Positions 17,824 to 25,677 of a stretch of 64,000 nucleotides of DNA are shown here, one piece after another. Both the position numbers and the translations under genes were made by a program. Every line of letters starts with the position of its first letter. Position 1 is the stretch's first letter. Source of the stretch: Lachnospiraceae bacterium (lineage in GTDB: Bacteria > Bacillota > Clostridia > Lachnospirales > Lachnospiraceae); the NCBI GenBank assembly GCA_017551665.1, contig JAFZLB010000052.1, positions 1 through 64,000 of the forward strand, given 5' to 3'. Below the pieces are notes generated by a model that saw nothing but the letters and a program-made list of their open reading frames with translations, searched no databases and was not told the DNA's origin.

Positions 17824-18264
17824 ATGAAACTGATTGACCTGACATGCCCCGGATGTGGCGCTTCCATGCAGGCAAATGCAGAGATGTCAAGAGTAATGTG
17901 TCATTACTGCGGCACGGAAATGCTGATCGATCACGAGGTACATCGTGAAGAACAGCATATCCATTTTGAAAATGCGGAAGACGCTGGATATCAGTTTGAA
18001 AAGGGCAGGCAACGCGCCATGATGGAGGCCGGTGCGGAGGACGCTTATTTCACTGCGGTTTCGCCGAGAAGCAAGACAGTCGCCTTGCTTCTGTGTATCT
18101 TCTTCGGCTACTTCGGTGTGCACCGCTTTTATGTCGGAAAGACCACGTCCGGCCTTGTGTACCTGTTTACCGCCGGGATCTGTGTATACGGCTGGCTGTT
18201 TGATATTTACCTGATCGCGTCGGGACGTTTTACGGACGCGGAGGGAAGGGTGTTGGTGAGATAG
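17824..18264 (+). CDS. TM2-domain protein with N-terminal zinc ribbon
   Basis: A 146-residue protein. Residues 8-30 hold a zinc ribbon (C-P-G-C-G then C-H-Y-C-G). Residues about 80-140 form a TM2 domain: two hydrophobic spans joined by the conserved F-G-Y-F-G-V-H-R-F-Y-V-G-K segment, ending in the D-I-Y-L-I-A-S-G-R-F pattern. TM2 proteins are small membrane anchors often found beside stress and defence genes; the molecular activity is unknown. It starts a four-gene same-strand set: its stop is 1 nt from the next start. No toxin-antitoxin motif is seen. Confidence 0.88.
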   Translation: MKLIDLTCPGCGASMQANAEMSRVMCHYCGTEMLIDHEVHREEQHIHFENAEDAGYQFEKGRQRAMMEAGAEDAYFTAVSPRSKTVALLLCIFFGYFGVHRFYVGKTTSGLVYLFTAGICVYGWLFDIYLIASGRFTDAEGRVLVR

Positions 18265-18265
18265 A

Positions 18266-19828
18266 ATGAAGAAACCATCGGAAGAAAAACAGATTCTTGA
18301 TGCGGCAATGGAGGGGGCAAGTGCCGAGGTGCTGCAACGCTATGGCGCTGCGGTGAAGGAGCATGTCTCGGCTTATTCGGGAAAAGATGCCGGAAAATCA
18401 CTGGCAAAGGGCTTGAAAAGTATTTCGCACAGCAAGGTGCATCCGGATCACAAAGCTGCAAACATCAAACAACAGGCCGGGTTTTCCGCAGAGGTGAAAT
18501 CGGTTGCCAGGAAAAATGCGGAACATATTATGAAGGGAGAGCCGGATCGTCTGATCCGTACGGATGATGTCCTCCTGGATGACGGTACGAAAAATATCAA
18601 TGATCAGATTTATGATATTTCGGAGCTGGACGCGAACGGCAAATTTGTTCCGACATCCCAGATGAAGTTTGTCGGGAAAGATGCTCCAGCCATGTTAGAT
18701 CGTCTTTGCGAAAAGAAGTTTGAAAAGTATTTTGAGCAGGGAGCCACGATAGACATTCCCGATGATTTTTATGAAGAACTGATCGGAACAGGTGGAAAAG
18801 ATGGTCTGATTGATCGGAAAATTGCTGATCTGAAGGCACAATTGGAAAGGATGGAAAAAGACGGCAAGACAGAGGCCGCTGAAAGTATCAGGGAACGGAT
18901 CGAAAAAAATGAAACCATAAAGCGATCCATCCGAAAGAGCGGGCTGACCAACAAAGAGGCGATTGAGGCAAGAAAACATCCCCTGCTGTCCACCGGGAAG
19001 GACATCGTAAAGGTGAGTGCAAGAGCGGGTCTGGAGGCTGCGAAGATCGGTGCGGCCGTGAGCGGGAGCATATCGATCGTCAAAAACATGGTGTCTTATA
19101 CCAAAGGGGAGATTGACGCAGAAGAGGCAGCAAAAAGGGTTGTGAAGGATACCGCGTACGGAAGCGAGATCAGCTTTGCGACAGCGTTCAGCGGTTCCGC
19201 TATCAACGGTATCATGAAGAACGCGTCATCGGAAACGGTGCGCACACTGGCAGGAACCAATCTCGCTACCACTTTTGTTGTTACATTAAAAGATGTCGGT
19301 GTGATTGTTAGCCGTTATTGCAAGGGAGAACTCGACGGCACAGCCTGTGTGGAAGAATTCGGAAGGAAATGTGTCGGCCAACTGGGTTCTGCGATGTATT
19401 CAACTATTGCGACTTCGGCAGTAAGCGGAGGCGGAGCCGTGATGAAGATTTCAGCAGGTGTTGCGGGGAGTACGTTCGGTTTTATGGCTGCCACCAGGGT
19501 TTTTGAAGAGTGCAAAACCGCCCTGAAAGAATATCAGTTGGCAAAGGAGGAGCGCATTCGCGTCGAGGCTGCATGCGAAGAAGCAGTTGCCATGATCAGA
19601 CAGTATCGTGATGAAATGAACCGTGCGGTGGAAGAATATCTGGACGTTCACTTAAGCGCGTTTGAAGAAGGTTTTGACAGCATGGATCGCGCGTTGCTTG
19701 AAGATGACATCAACGGCTTTCTCGCGGGGAACGCCAGGATTCAGGAAGTGTTGGGACACGGGATACAATTTCGCAATCAGGAAGAGTTTGACAGCCTGAT
19801 GCTGTCGGATGAAGCGTTTACGTTATGA
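18266..19828 (+). CDS. Large glycine-zipper protein of the TM2/TerB module
   Basis: A 520-residue protein with no recognised family. Residues 1-180 are soluble and charged. A coiled-coil-like stretch (K-I-A-D-L-K-A-Q-L-E-R-M-E-K) lies at about 185-225. Residues about 245-420 contain repeated Gly/Ala/Ser-rich amphipathic or membrane-prone helices of glycine-zipper type (for example A-A-K-I-G-A-A-V-S-G-S). Residues 425-475 form a second helical, charged region. It has no signal peptide. It starts 1 nt after the TM2 gene stop and ends 10 nt before the TerB-like gene, so it belongs to the same operon. A membrane-inserting effector or scaffold is my inference. Confidence 0.75.
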   Translation: MKKPSEEKQILDAAMEGASAEVLQRYGAAVKEHVSAYSGKDAGKSLAKGLKSISHSKVHPDHKAANIKQQAGFSAEVKSVARKNAEHIMKGEPDRLIRTDDVLLDDGTKNINDQIYDISELDANGKFVPTSQMKFVGKDAPAMLDRLCEKKFEKYFEQGATIDIPDDFYEELIGTGGKDGLIDRKIADLKAQLERMEKDGKTEAAESIRERIEKNETIKRSIRKSGLTNKEAIEARKHPLLSTGKDIVKVSARAGLEAAKIGAAVSGSISIVKNMVSYTKGEIDAEEAAKRVVKDTAYGSEISFATAFSGSAINGIMKNASSETVRTLAGTNLATTFVVTLKDVGVIVSRYCKGELDGTACVEEFGRKCVGQLGSAMYSTIATSAVSGGGAVMKISAGVAGSTFGFMAATRVFEECKTALKEYQLAKEERIRVEAACEEAVAMIRQYRDEMNRAVEEYLDVHLSAFEEGFDSMDRALLEDDINGFLAGNARIQEVLGHGIQFRNQEEFDSLMLSDEAFTL

Positions 19829-19838
19829 GGAGAGATGT

Positions 19839-20582
19839 ATGTTCAGAATGATCAGTAAGGCAAACGCCATACGCGTTTTGTCCTGCGTGATGGCAACGGA
19901 TGGCGTCATCAGCGAAGAGGAAAAGGGTAAACTTGCGGAAATAGGCGACGGGCTGGAAGTCGAAATGACGGATGCGTTCCGGGAGGAGATTTCGGACTTC
20001 TGCATTCTTCTGGCGGCAAAAACAAATATGGATACGGAAGGCACTGCCGTAAAGGATAAACTCGATAAGATTCTCTCAGAGCGCACAGATGATGTTGAAA
20101 ACGGCATTATGCCGCGGCATCTTCTGTGGAACATGCTGGTCATTGCGGGTATTGACGGAGAATACAGTGACTCGGAGCGGGTGTTGATTCACCATACCGC
20201 CGAAGTATTGGGCGTGGAGAAAAATGTTCTTTCCGAAATGGAAATGATGCTGAAATCCGCGGAGGCATCGGAAAAAGAACTTGACATACTGCGTGTTTCA
20301 ACAAAACCGTATGTTGAGGTTCGTCCTTATGTTGACGAGGCAGAGGAGCGGTTGAAACGTATTGCCGAGGCGGCAAAAGCGCTGATACAGGATGATGTTG
20401 TGAGGGAAATCAGGGATGAGGGCGAAAGAGAGGAGCCTGTTGACAGAAGCAATTTCTTTGCCGATGCGGGGAATAAGATTTCGGACACGGCAAGTACGGT
20501 GGGCGGGGCCGTTGGCGGAGCTGTCAGCGGCGCAGCGTCATGGGTTTCGTCCGGAGTGACCGGATTACTTAAGAAAAAGTAG
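19839..20582 (+). CDS. TerB-like protein with C-terminal glycine zipper
   Basis: A 247-residue protein. Residues about 1-135 resemble a TerB-type helical domain with two acidic metal-binding-like turns, A-T-D-G-V-I-S-E-E-E and A-G-I-D-G-E-Y-S-D-S-E. A charged helical linker follows. Residues about 213-243 form a glycine/alanine zipper (S-T-V-G-G-A-V-G-G-A-V-S-G) ending in K-K-K, which could associate with or insert into membrane. The start at 19839 is supported by the GAGGAGAG site. TerB proteins belong to metal and stress response systems linked to membranes. The combination with two other glycine-zipper proteins suggests a membrane complex. Confidence 0.8.
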   Translation: MFRMISKANAIRVLSCVMATDGVISEEEKGKLAEIGDGLEVEMTDAFREEISDFCILLAAKTNMDTEGTAVKDKLDKILSERTDDVENGIMPRHLLWNMLVIAGIDGEYSDSERVLIHHTAEVLGVEKNVLSEMEMMLKSAEASEKELDILRVSTKPYVEVRPYVDEAEERLKRIAEAAKALIQDDVVREIRDEGEREEPVDRSNFFADAGNKISDTASTVGGAVGGAVSGAASWVSSGVTGLLKKK

Positions 20583-20599
20583 AGTGAGGAAGGATAAAA

Positions 20600-21586
20600 A
20601 TGGCATTACCTATTGTTTTCATCGGCATAGCGGCGGTCACCGGTGTTACGGGCGTAGGAACAACCGTGAAGGCGGGGGTAGATCAATCTCGTGCGCGCAC
20701 AATTAACGACGCGTCCAACAAAAGGATTGAATGGACGGGAAACCGTCTGAATGCATTGAGGAAACAATGTGGAGAAACGCTTCAGGCGCTTGGCGAAGAA
20801 AAGCTGTTTGTCCTGAATCGAAGCATTCGCCGTTTTCTTGCTTCCTTTGAGAAAATCAAAAACGTGGATTTCAGAGACGCGGAAGGACTGCGTGAGCTGC
20901 ATAAGTTCCATATTGACAAAACGGACTTTGAGGAGTTGGAGAAGACCAGCAGCTTTTCTCTTTCATTGTTGCAAGGCGGAATGGCAGGTGTCGCCGGTGG
21001 TGCGCTGACGGCCTTTGGCGCTTACAGTGCGGCGACAACCTTTGCGGCGGCATCCACGGGAACAGCCATAAGCGCTTTGAGCGGGGCGGCTGCGACCAAT
21101 GCCACACTTGCGTTTTTCGGCGGAGGCTCTCTCGCGGCAGGCGGTCTTGGAATGGCAGGAGGGATGGCGGTTCTGGGCGGTCTTGTGGCAGGACCCGCGT
21201 TGCTGGTGCTTGGCGTCATTACGGGAGCAAATGCCGGAAAGGCGCTGGAAGAAGCCTATGCGAACGAAGCAAAAGCAAATCAGATCTGTGAGGAGCTGGA
21301 AGCCGGCGCGGATCAGTGTATCGCAATCCGGAGACGTACCAATCTGTTTTACTGTCTGTTGGCGCGGCTGGATGCGATGATGTATCCCCTGCTGAATGAT
21401 CTGGAAGATGTTATCGCTTCTGAAGGAGAAGACTATCGCGATTATTCCGCAGATGCGAAAAAGACGGTGATGCGGGCGGCATCTCTGGCAGTTTCCATTA
21501 AATCCGTACTGGATACACCGATTCTGTCTGAAGACGGTTCCCTTACGGAAGATTTCGCCGCACTGGTAGATGATCTTATGGAATAA
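20600..21586 (+). CDS. Glycine-zipper membrane protein of the TM2/TerB module
   Basis: A 328-residue protein. It starts with a hydrophobic helix (residues about 2-25). A soluble helical region follows (R-I-E-W-T-G-N-R-L-N-A-L-R). A long, strongly Gly/Ala-rich membrane region at about 128-215 contains repeated G-x-x-x-G spacing. The C-terminal region (220-328) is helical and soluble. No family is recognised. It lies 17 nt after the TerB-like gene on the same strand and closes the four-gene set. The overall plan, soluble helices around a glycine-zipper hairpin, resembles proteins that perforate or remodel membranes, but no activity can be claimed. Confidence 0.78.
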   Translation: MALPIVFIGIAAVTGVTGVGTTVKAGVDQSRARTINDASNKRIEWTGNRLNALRKQCGETLQALGEEKLFVLNRSIRRFLASFEKIKNVDFRDAEGLRELHKFHIDKTDFEELEKTSSFSLSLLQGGMAGVAGGALTAFGAYSAATTFAAASTGTAISALSGAAATNATLAFFGGGSLAAGGLGMAGGMAVLGGLVAGPALLVLGVITGANAGKALEEAYANEAKANQICEELEAGADQCIAIRRRTNLFYCLLARLDAMMYPLLNDLEDVIASEGEDYRDYSADAKKTVMRAASLAVSIKSVLDTPILSEDGSLTEDFAALVDDLME

Positions 21587-21618
21587 ATGTTTTTATTTTG
21601 AAAACGCAGACGGTAGCT

Positions 21619-21645
21619 AAATTGCGTGTCAGGTGCGGACATGAT
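21619..21645 (+). repeat. Promoter-like repeat, copy 1
   Basis: The sequence AAATTGCGTG with a following GCGGACATGAT closely matches 22441-22466, the promoter of the Uma2 gene. Here the -10 equivalent is TGGGAT rather than TATGAT, so the copy is probably inactive. A weaker partial copy begins at 22023. Confidence 0.6.
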
Positions 21646-21700
21646 GGGATGTCCGGATATGCGTATTGACGATCGCGTTATGACCTGACTTCTCCCCGCT

Positions 21701-21943
21701 TCAATTTGTGTCCTCCAGCAAATCCATTGCCAGATCCGTGGCAAATCGTGTGGCATCCGCTTCATTGTCGAATGGCTCTACCTGAAGACGTCTGCTTTGC
21801 ACGGGGTAAGGGAAGCCATGGTGATCATTGAAAGAGTAAATAAACATGCGCAATGCATCTGCCGCAGTTGTCCCTAAACTTGCTGCGGTTCTTTGAAAAA
21901 GTTCGTATTCGCTGTCCTCAACTCTGGTTGCTGCCTGTCTCAT
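21701..21943 (-). CDS. RelB/DinJ-family antitoxin without adjacent toxin
   Basis: An 80-residue protein with the ribbon-helix-helix plan of RelB/DinJ antitoxins. The segment A-A-D-A-L-R-M-F-I-Y-S-F-N-D-H-H-G-F-P-Y-P-V is characteristic. An AAGGAG site precedes the start, and a perfect 24-bp palindrome overlaps the promoter. No YafQ/RelE toxin follows: downstream on the minus strand there is only the 3' end of the convergent glycine-zipper gene. It is therefore either an orphan antitoxin or a regulator retained after toxin loss. Confidence 0.85.
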   Translation of the reverse strand: MRQAATRVEDSEYELFQRTAASLGTTAADALRMFIYSFNDHHGFPYPVQSRRLQVEPFDNEADATRFATDLAMDLLEDTN

Positions 21944-21956
21944 AACGATCTCCTTT

Positions 21957-21992
21957 TAGCAAAATGATATCATTTTGCTATGGACATGTCAA
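21957..21992 (-). promoter_or_regulatory. Promoter and 24-bp palindromic operator of the RelB/DinJ gene
   Basis: Minus-strand TTGACA (21992-21987), a 17-nt spacer and TATCAT (21969-21964) form the promoter. Positions 21957-21980 are a perfect 24-bp palindrome that covers the -10 box. This is the expected site for a ribbon-helix-helix repressor. Confidence 0.85.
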
Positions 21993-22046
21993 TGTCTTTG
22001 AATCTTTGGACATACAGCACCAAAATTGCGTGTTTGGCACGGAGAA

Positions 22047-22075
22047 TTGACACCCCTATTTTTTAGGGGTAGAAT
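22047..22075 (+). promoter_or_regulatory. Promoter of the NadS/HigA-like gene with operator in the spacer
   Basis: TTGACA (22047-22052), a 17-nt spacer and TAGAAT (22070-22075) form a strong promoter. The inverted repeat ACCCCTA (22052-22058)/TAGGGGT (22064-22070) fills the spacer, so a bound repressor would block RNA polymerase. Confidence 0.82.
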
Positions 22076-22118
22076 AAGTACAATTATTGGTACTACGAAT
22101 GGTTGAGGAATCCATAGT

Positions 22119-22415
22119 ATGACTATATTTGAAGAGTTAAACCAAGGATTAAGCAGCGCGATCGAAGCAAACCGCAGCGGGAAGCAGATGCGGGTAACGA
22201 CGATCCGTATTCCCGATGTCAAGCGTTATGTGGCAAAGGATATCAAGCGCATTCGAAAAAAATCCGGACTGACGCAACGCATGTTGGCCGATTTTATGGG
22301 GCTGTCCGTAAAAACAATCGAAGCGTGGGAGCGGGGCGTCAGCAAACCGACCGGTCCGGCACGCAGGCTTCTTACCATGCTGGATCAGGGTGAGGTTGTG
22401 CTTGTGGAATCATGA
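22119..22415 (+). CDS. NadS/HigA-like HTH antitoxin-type regulator
   Basis: A 98-residue protein with a C-terminal helix-turn-helix (S-G-L-T-Q-R-M-L-A-D-F-M-G-L-S-V-K-T-I-E-A-W-E-R-G) followed by the S-K-P-T-G-P-A-R-R-L-L ending. This ending is typical of NadS, HigA and the C-terminal domain of MqsA. The N-terminal 35 residues are a short helix plus R-V-T-T-I-R-I-P. Start supported by TGAGGA at 22104-22109. No toxin gene is adjacent on either side, so it is an orphan antitoxin-type regulator. It is divergent from the RelB/DinJ gene. Confidence 0.85.
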   Translation: MTIFEELNQGLSSAIEANRSGKQMRVTTIRIPDVKRYVAKDIKRIRKKSGLTQRMLADFMGLSVKTIEAWERGVSKPTGPARRLLTMLDQGEVVLVES

Positions 22416-22443
22416 TACTTCGGTTTCGGGGAAGGCTGACAAA

Positions 22444-22472
22444 TTGCGTGCCAAGCGCGGACATGATATGAT
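22444..22472 (+). promoter_or_regulatory. Promoter of the Uma2-family gene
   Basis: TTGCGT (22444-22449), a 17-nt spacer and TATGAT (22467-22472) lie 38 nt before the start codon. The whole element is a diverged copy of 21619-21645. Confidence 0.65.
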
Positions 22473-22510
22473 ATTCGAAGACGGTGAAGGCAGGATGTTT
22501 AGGAGGTGTC

Positions 22511-23059
22511 ATGGGAACAGCAGCCAAAGTCAGACGTACGATACAGGATGTTTTGAATACGCCGGAGGATGTACGGGTGGAACTGGTCGATGGCTTTTTA
22601 TACAACATGGCTTCGCCCACCACCACACATCAGCGGATTGTTTTCAAGCTGGGCAGAAAGGTCGCGGACTTTTTGGAAGCGAAGAAGTGCGGCTGTGAAA
22701 CCTTCGTCGCGCCCTTTGCGGTATTTGTCAGGGATGACGAATACAATTATGTGGAGCCGGACATTGTCGTTGTCTGCGACCCGGATAAAATCAAGGAAGA
22801 CGGCTGCCATGGTGCTCCGGATCTTGTGGTGGAAGTGACATCGGAAAGCAGCAGGACACGCGACTATCTGACCAAGCTGCGGCTTTATGACGATGCGGGC
22901 GTAAAGGAATACTGGATCATGGATCTGGAAAACAACCGCGCCACCGTCTATCGCCTCAACGAAAACGAGGATTTGCACGGTGTCGCGGAGTTTAGTTTCA
23001 AAGACAGCCTAACATCCTGGCTGTTTCCGGATATGCAGATTGATTTGAGCGATCTCTGA
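22511..23059 (+). CDS. Uma2-family (DUF820) putative restriction endonuclease
   Basis: A 182-residue protein of the Uma2 group, which has a PD-(D/E)xK nuclease fold. Visible motifs are V-E-P-D-I-V-V-V (active-site D), P-D-L-V-V-E-V-T-S-E-S (E-x-x-x in place of ExK) and the closing Y-D-D-A-G-V-K-E-Y-W-I-M-D. The N-terminal R-V-E-L-V-D-G-F-L-Y segment is also typical. The start is set by AGGAGGTG at 22501-22508. Uma2 genes are abundant in cyanobacteria and scattered in Bacillota, usually without a methyltransferase; the role is unproven. It closes the accessory region before the sialic-acid locus. Confidence 0.88.
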   Translation: MGTAAKVRRTIQDVLNTPEDVRVELVDGFLYNMASPTTTHQRIVFKLGRKVADFLEAKKCGCETFVAPFAVFVRDDEYNYVEPDIVVVCDPDKIKEDGCHGAPDLVVEVTSESSRTRDYLTKLRLYDDAGVKEYWIMDLENNRATVYRLNENEDLHGVAEFSFKDSLTSWLFPDMQIDLSDL

Positions 23060-23100
23060 AGATCATGCGCGCCCTTTCAATGGCGCGTTGTCAGATCTTC
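23058..23100. terminator. Convergent interrupted hairpin between Uma2 gene and nagA
   Basis: GAAGATC (23058-23064) pairs with GATCTTC (23094-23100), and CGCGCC (23068-23073) with GGCGCG (23082-23087). The structure overlaps the 3' end of nagA and lacks a T-run. It probably limits read-through in both directions. Confidence 0.45.
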
Positions 23101-24206
23101 TTTCCGTCGATGAAGACCGCCTGCACCTGTAAATGTTGATCCAGCAACACGAGATCGGCTGCCAGGCCTCCGGCGATGGAGCCGATTTCTTTTTCCCTGC
23201 GGATGGCGCGGGCAGGGGAGAAGGTGGCCGCAGTGACGGCGGCTTCGAGCGGGACGCCGAAGGAAACCGTGCGGCGCAGGCCTTCCATCAGGTGGATGGA
23301 GCTGCCGGCGATGGTGTCGGAATCCTTTAAGGTGGCGCGGTTGTTTTTCATCGTGATCATCTGTCCGCCGAGTTCGTAATCACCGTCCGGCATTCCGGCG
23401 CAGCGCAGGGAATCGGAGATCATGACGAAGCGGTCGCCGAAGAGCTGCTGCGTCATGCGCACGACGGCGGGGTGGATGTGATAACCGTCCGTGATCATTT
23501 CGACGTTGGCACCGGCGTCAAAGGCCGCTGCCACAACGCCGGGGTCACGGTGCCCCAAAGGCGGCATGGCGTTGAAAAGATGTGTCGCGTGGGACGCGCC
23601 GGCGTCGTAGGCCCGCATGGCCTGTTCGTAATTTGCCGTCGTATGTCCGATGGAGACGGAACAGACGGGGCGGACTTCACGGATGAATTCCACGGCGCCT
23701 TCCACCTCCGCGGCCATGGTGATCAGGCGGCAGATACCGCCGCTTTTTTCGTTCAGCCGGTGGAACATGGCGGCATCCGGCAAAGAGATGTTGTCCGGAT
23801 TCTGCGCGCCGCGCTTTTCGTAGGCGATGAAGGGACCTTCGAGATGAATGCCCGCAACCTTCGCGCCGTCTGCCGGACGCTGATAGTCGCGGATGGCTTC
23901 GACGGCCTTTGTCAGTTCCGGTTCCTTTAAGGTCATCGTCGTCGGGCACCAGCTCGTCACGCCGTCCCTCGCGTAATAATGCCCCATTTTCAAAAGCCCT
24001 TCCGGCTTGCCGTCGGAGCTGTCCTCGTTCATCGCGCCGTGCGTGTGCACATCAATGAGGCCGGGAATCAGATAGGCGCCCTTTGCGTCCAGCGCGTCTT
24101 CCATGCCCTGCACCTGTGCGCCGGCGGAGATGATTTTTTCGTCAAACTCGACACCGCCTTCGATGAAGCGGCCGTTCAAAAATACGCGTGCGTTTACGAT
24201 TTTCAT
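23091..24206 (-). CDS. nagA: N-acetylglucosamine-6-phosphate deacetylase
   Basis: A 371-residue amidohydrolase that converts GlcNAc-6-phosphate to GlcN-6-phosphate and acetate. It shows the N-terminal D52-V-H-T-H-G metal motif, G-H-T-T-A and A-T-H-L-F-N-A-M histidine motifs, and the catalytic Asp in M-I-S-D-S-L. It is the last gene of the nanA-epimerase-kinase-nagA set. The ATG is 3 nt past the kinase stop and its ribosome site lies within the kinase 3' end, implying coupled translation. No nagB is in the window. Because the kinase reading frame is interrupted, coupling may be reduced. Confidence 0.95.
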   Translation of the reverse strand: MKIVNARVFLNGRFIEGGVEFDEKIISAGAQVQGMEDALDAKGAYLIPGLIDVHTHGAMNEDSSDGKPEGLLKMGHYYARDGVTSWCPTTMTLKEPELTKAVEAIRDYQRPADGAKVAGIHLEGPFIAYEKRGAQNPDNISLPDAAMFHRLNEKSGGICRLITMAAEVEGAVEFIREVRPVCSVSIGHTTANYEQAMRAYDAGASHATHLFNAMPPLGHRDPGVVAAAFDAGANVEMITDGYHIHPAVVRMTQQLFGDRFVMISDSLRCAGMPDGDYELGGQMITMKNNRATLKDSDTIAGSSIHLMEGLRRTVSFGVPLEAAVTAATFSPARAIRREKEIGSIAGGLAADLVLLDQHLQVQAVFIDGKKI

Positions 24207-24209
24207 AGT

Positions 24210-25604
24210 TTACTCCTCCTTCAGCGCCGGCAGGCCTGCCGCGGCCGCCGACTGCCCGACCCTGCGGAATTTCTCGTCCGGCAGCGCGGGCTTGATCTGC
24301 GCCGCGACCTCCGGATATTCCTCCGCGAGTACTTTTTTACAGGTTTCCAGCACCAGATCTCCGCCCTTGCCGCTCATAACGCGCCCGAGCAGAAGAATGT
24401 GCTTCATGCCGTAGAGCGAATGGTAAAAGGCCAGCGTGTGCCCGAGATAAACGCCGATGTTTTCATACACCTTCGCCGCGGCATCGTCGCCGTTCTCCAT
24501 GCGCTTCTGCACGACCTTCAGCTTCTCCGCGGGCGAAAGACCGGCGTCGAGTTCAATCCCCGCGCGGGGGGCCAGCTAGATTACGCTATCCTGCGAAAAA
24601 TACTTCACGCCGCAGCCGATGTCGCCGCTCCATTCGTCGCGCATGGCGTCCGGTGCGCAATCGACCGGCACGAAGGCCAGCTCGTTGAGCCAGCCGGTGA
24701 CGCAGCCGTTCGCGTCCACGTAGCCCGCGGCCTCGCTCGTGCCCATCGCGATGCCGAGCACATTGTTTTCGCCGATACTCTGCACACCGGCCAGCGCCGA
24801 GACATCGCCGTCATTGGCCACCGCGAGCGGAACATCACCGAAGGTATCCTTCACCGCGCGGATGTAAATGTCCTTGACCTGATCACCAAGCTGCACTTCT
24901 TCAGGAACTTTCGCAAAGAGCGAAGCACGCATCGTGCGGTTGTTGATGAAGATACCGGCGGAGGAAACACCGACGGCATCCACCTGCGGAAGATGCTCTG
25001 CCGCGCTCTTTAAGGCTTCCACGATGCCGTCGTAGTGATAGGACGGATCGGAATTTGTCTTAGGGTACCAGACGACTTCTTCGTCATAAACGCTCTCGCC
25101 GTTGATCACTGCGGACACCTTGCGGTCGGAGCCGCCCGCGTCAAAGCCGATGCGGTTGCCGTCCGTGTAGCCGCCGATTTTCTGCGGCGCGTTTTTCTCT
25201 GCGGGAAGCTCTTCCGCCCATACCACTTCAAAGGGATGTTCAAAGATATGGGACATGAAATGAAAATCAAAATCGCGGCTGCCGCCGTCGGCAAAAGCTT
25301 TTTGCAGATACGCAAAGATCATCCGGCTGCCGTTCACATAGACGCGGAAACCGCCCTTCATCCAGAGAATCGTCTTGACGAGACGGTCGATGTAATAGCA
25401 GTCCGCCTCTTTTTTCTCTTCCGTTCCGTGAATATAGGTCTCGTGCACAGACATCTGTCCGTCCGCGCGTTCCACCGCGATGCCGACGGGCGTTGCCGTT
25501 CCGGCCGAAGCGAGAAATGCCTTCTGATACAGACCCAGCGGGAGAAAGCCCTCATCCAGTGCCGGGCTGTGCTGTACCCTGACGTCAATTCCGTAAAGTT
25601 CCAT
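24210..25604 (-). pseudogene. ROK-like amino-sugar kinase interrupted by in-frame TAG
   Basis: Read through, this is a 464-codon frame of a sugar kinase, most likely GlcNAc kinase: it lies between an AGE epimerase and nagA, where GlcNAc must become GlcNAc-6-phosphate. Codon 343 (24578-24576) is TAG. The reading frame continues in the same frame on both sides with kinase-like sequence (S-Q-D-S-V-I, stop, L-A-P-R-A-G-I-E-L), ending at TAA 24212-24210. ATP-binding motifs remain upstream (D155-A-G-G-S; V-A-N-D-G-D-V-S-A-L-A-G). A single base change from AAG or CAG would explain it. Recent nonsense mutation, sequencing error, or suppressed stop are the options. Confidence 0.8.
24576..25604 (-). 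CDS. N-terminal 342 residues of the interrupted kinase
   Basis: This is the part translated up to the TAG. It starts at 25604 after the site AAGGAGGG. It contains the phosphate-binding and catalytic-Asp regions of a ROK-like kinase but lacks the last 121 codons, which supply the end of the second lobe. The product is unlikely to be fully active unless the stop is read through. The 3' remnant retains an internal ATG at 24512. Confidence 0.7.
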   Translation of the reverse strand: MELYGIDVRVQHSPALDEGFLPLGLYQKAFLASAGTATPVGIAVERADGQMSVHETYIHGTEEKKEADCYYIDRLVKTILWMKGGFRVYVNGSRMIFAYLQKAFADGGSRDFDFHFMSHIFEHPFEVVWAEELPAEKNAPQKIGGYTDGNRIGFDAGGSDRKVSAVINGESVYDEEVVWYPKTNSDPSYHYDGIVEALKSAAEHLPQVDAVGVSSAGIFINNRTMRASLFAKVPEEVQLGDQVKDIYIRAVKDTFGDVPLAVANDGDVSALAGVQSIGENNVLGIAMGTSEAAGYVDANGCVTGWLNELAFVPVDCAPDAMRDEWSGDIGCGVKYFSQDSVI

Positions 25605-25677
25605 ATTCCCTCCTTGTATATGAAAGTATTCGTTGCATGATGTTTCGTCCGTCATGTCCCGGCAGCGCGGGGCCGGC

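Noticed and set aside
24576..24578. TAG as a pyrrolysine or reassigned codon
   Set aside because: No pyl genes are in the window, nearby genes do not show other internal TAG codons, and the position looks like a simple Lys or Gln codon change. Kept as a finding only for the broken frame.
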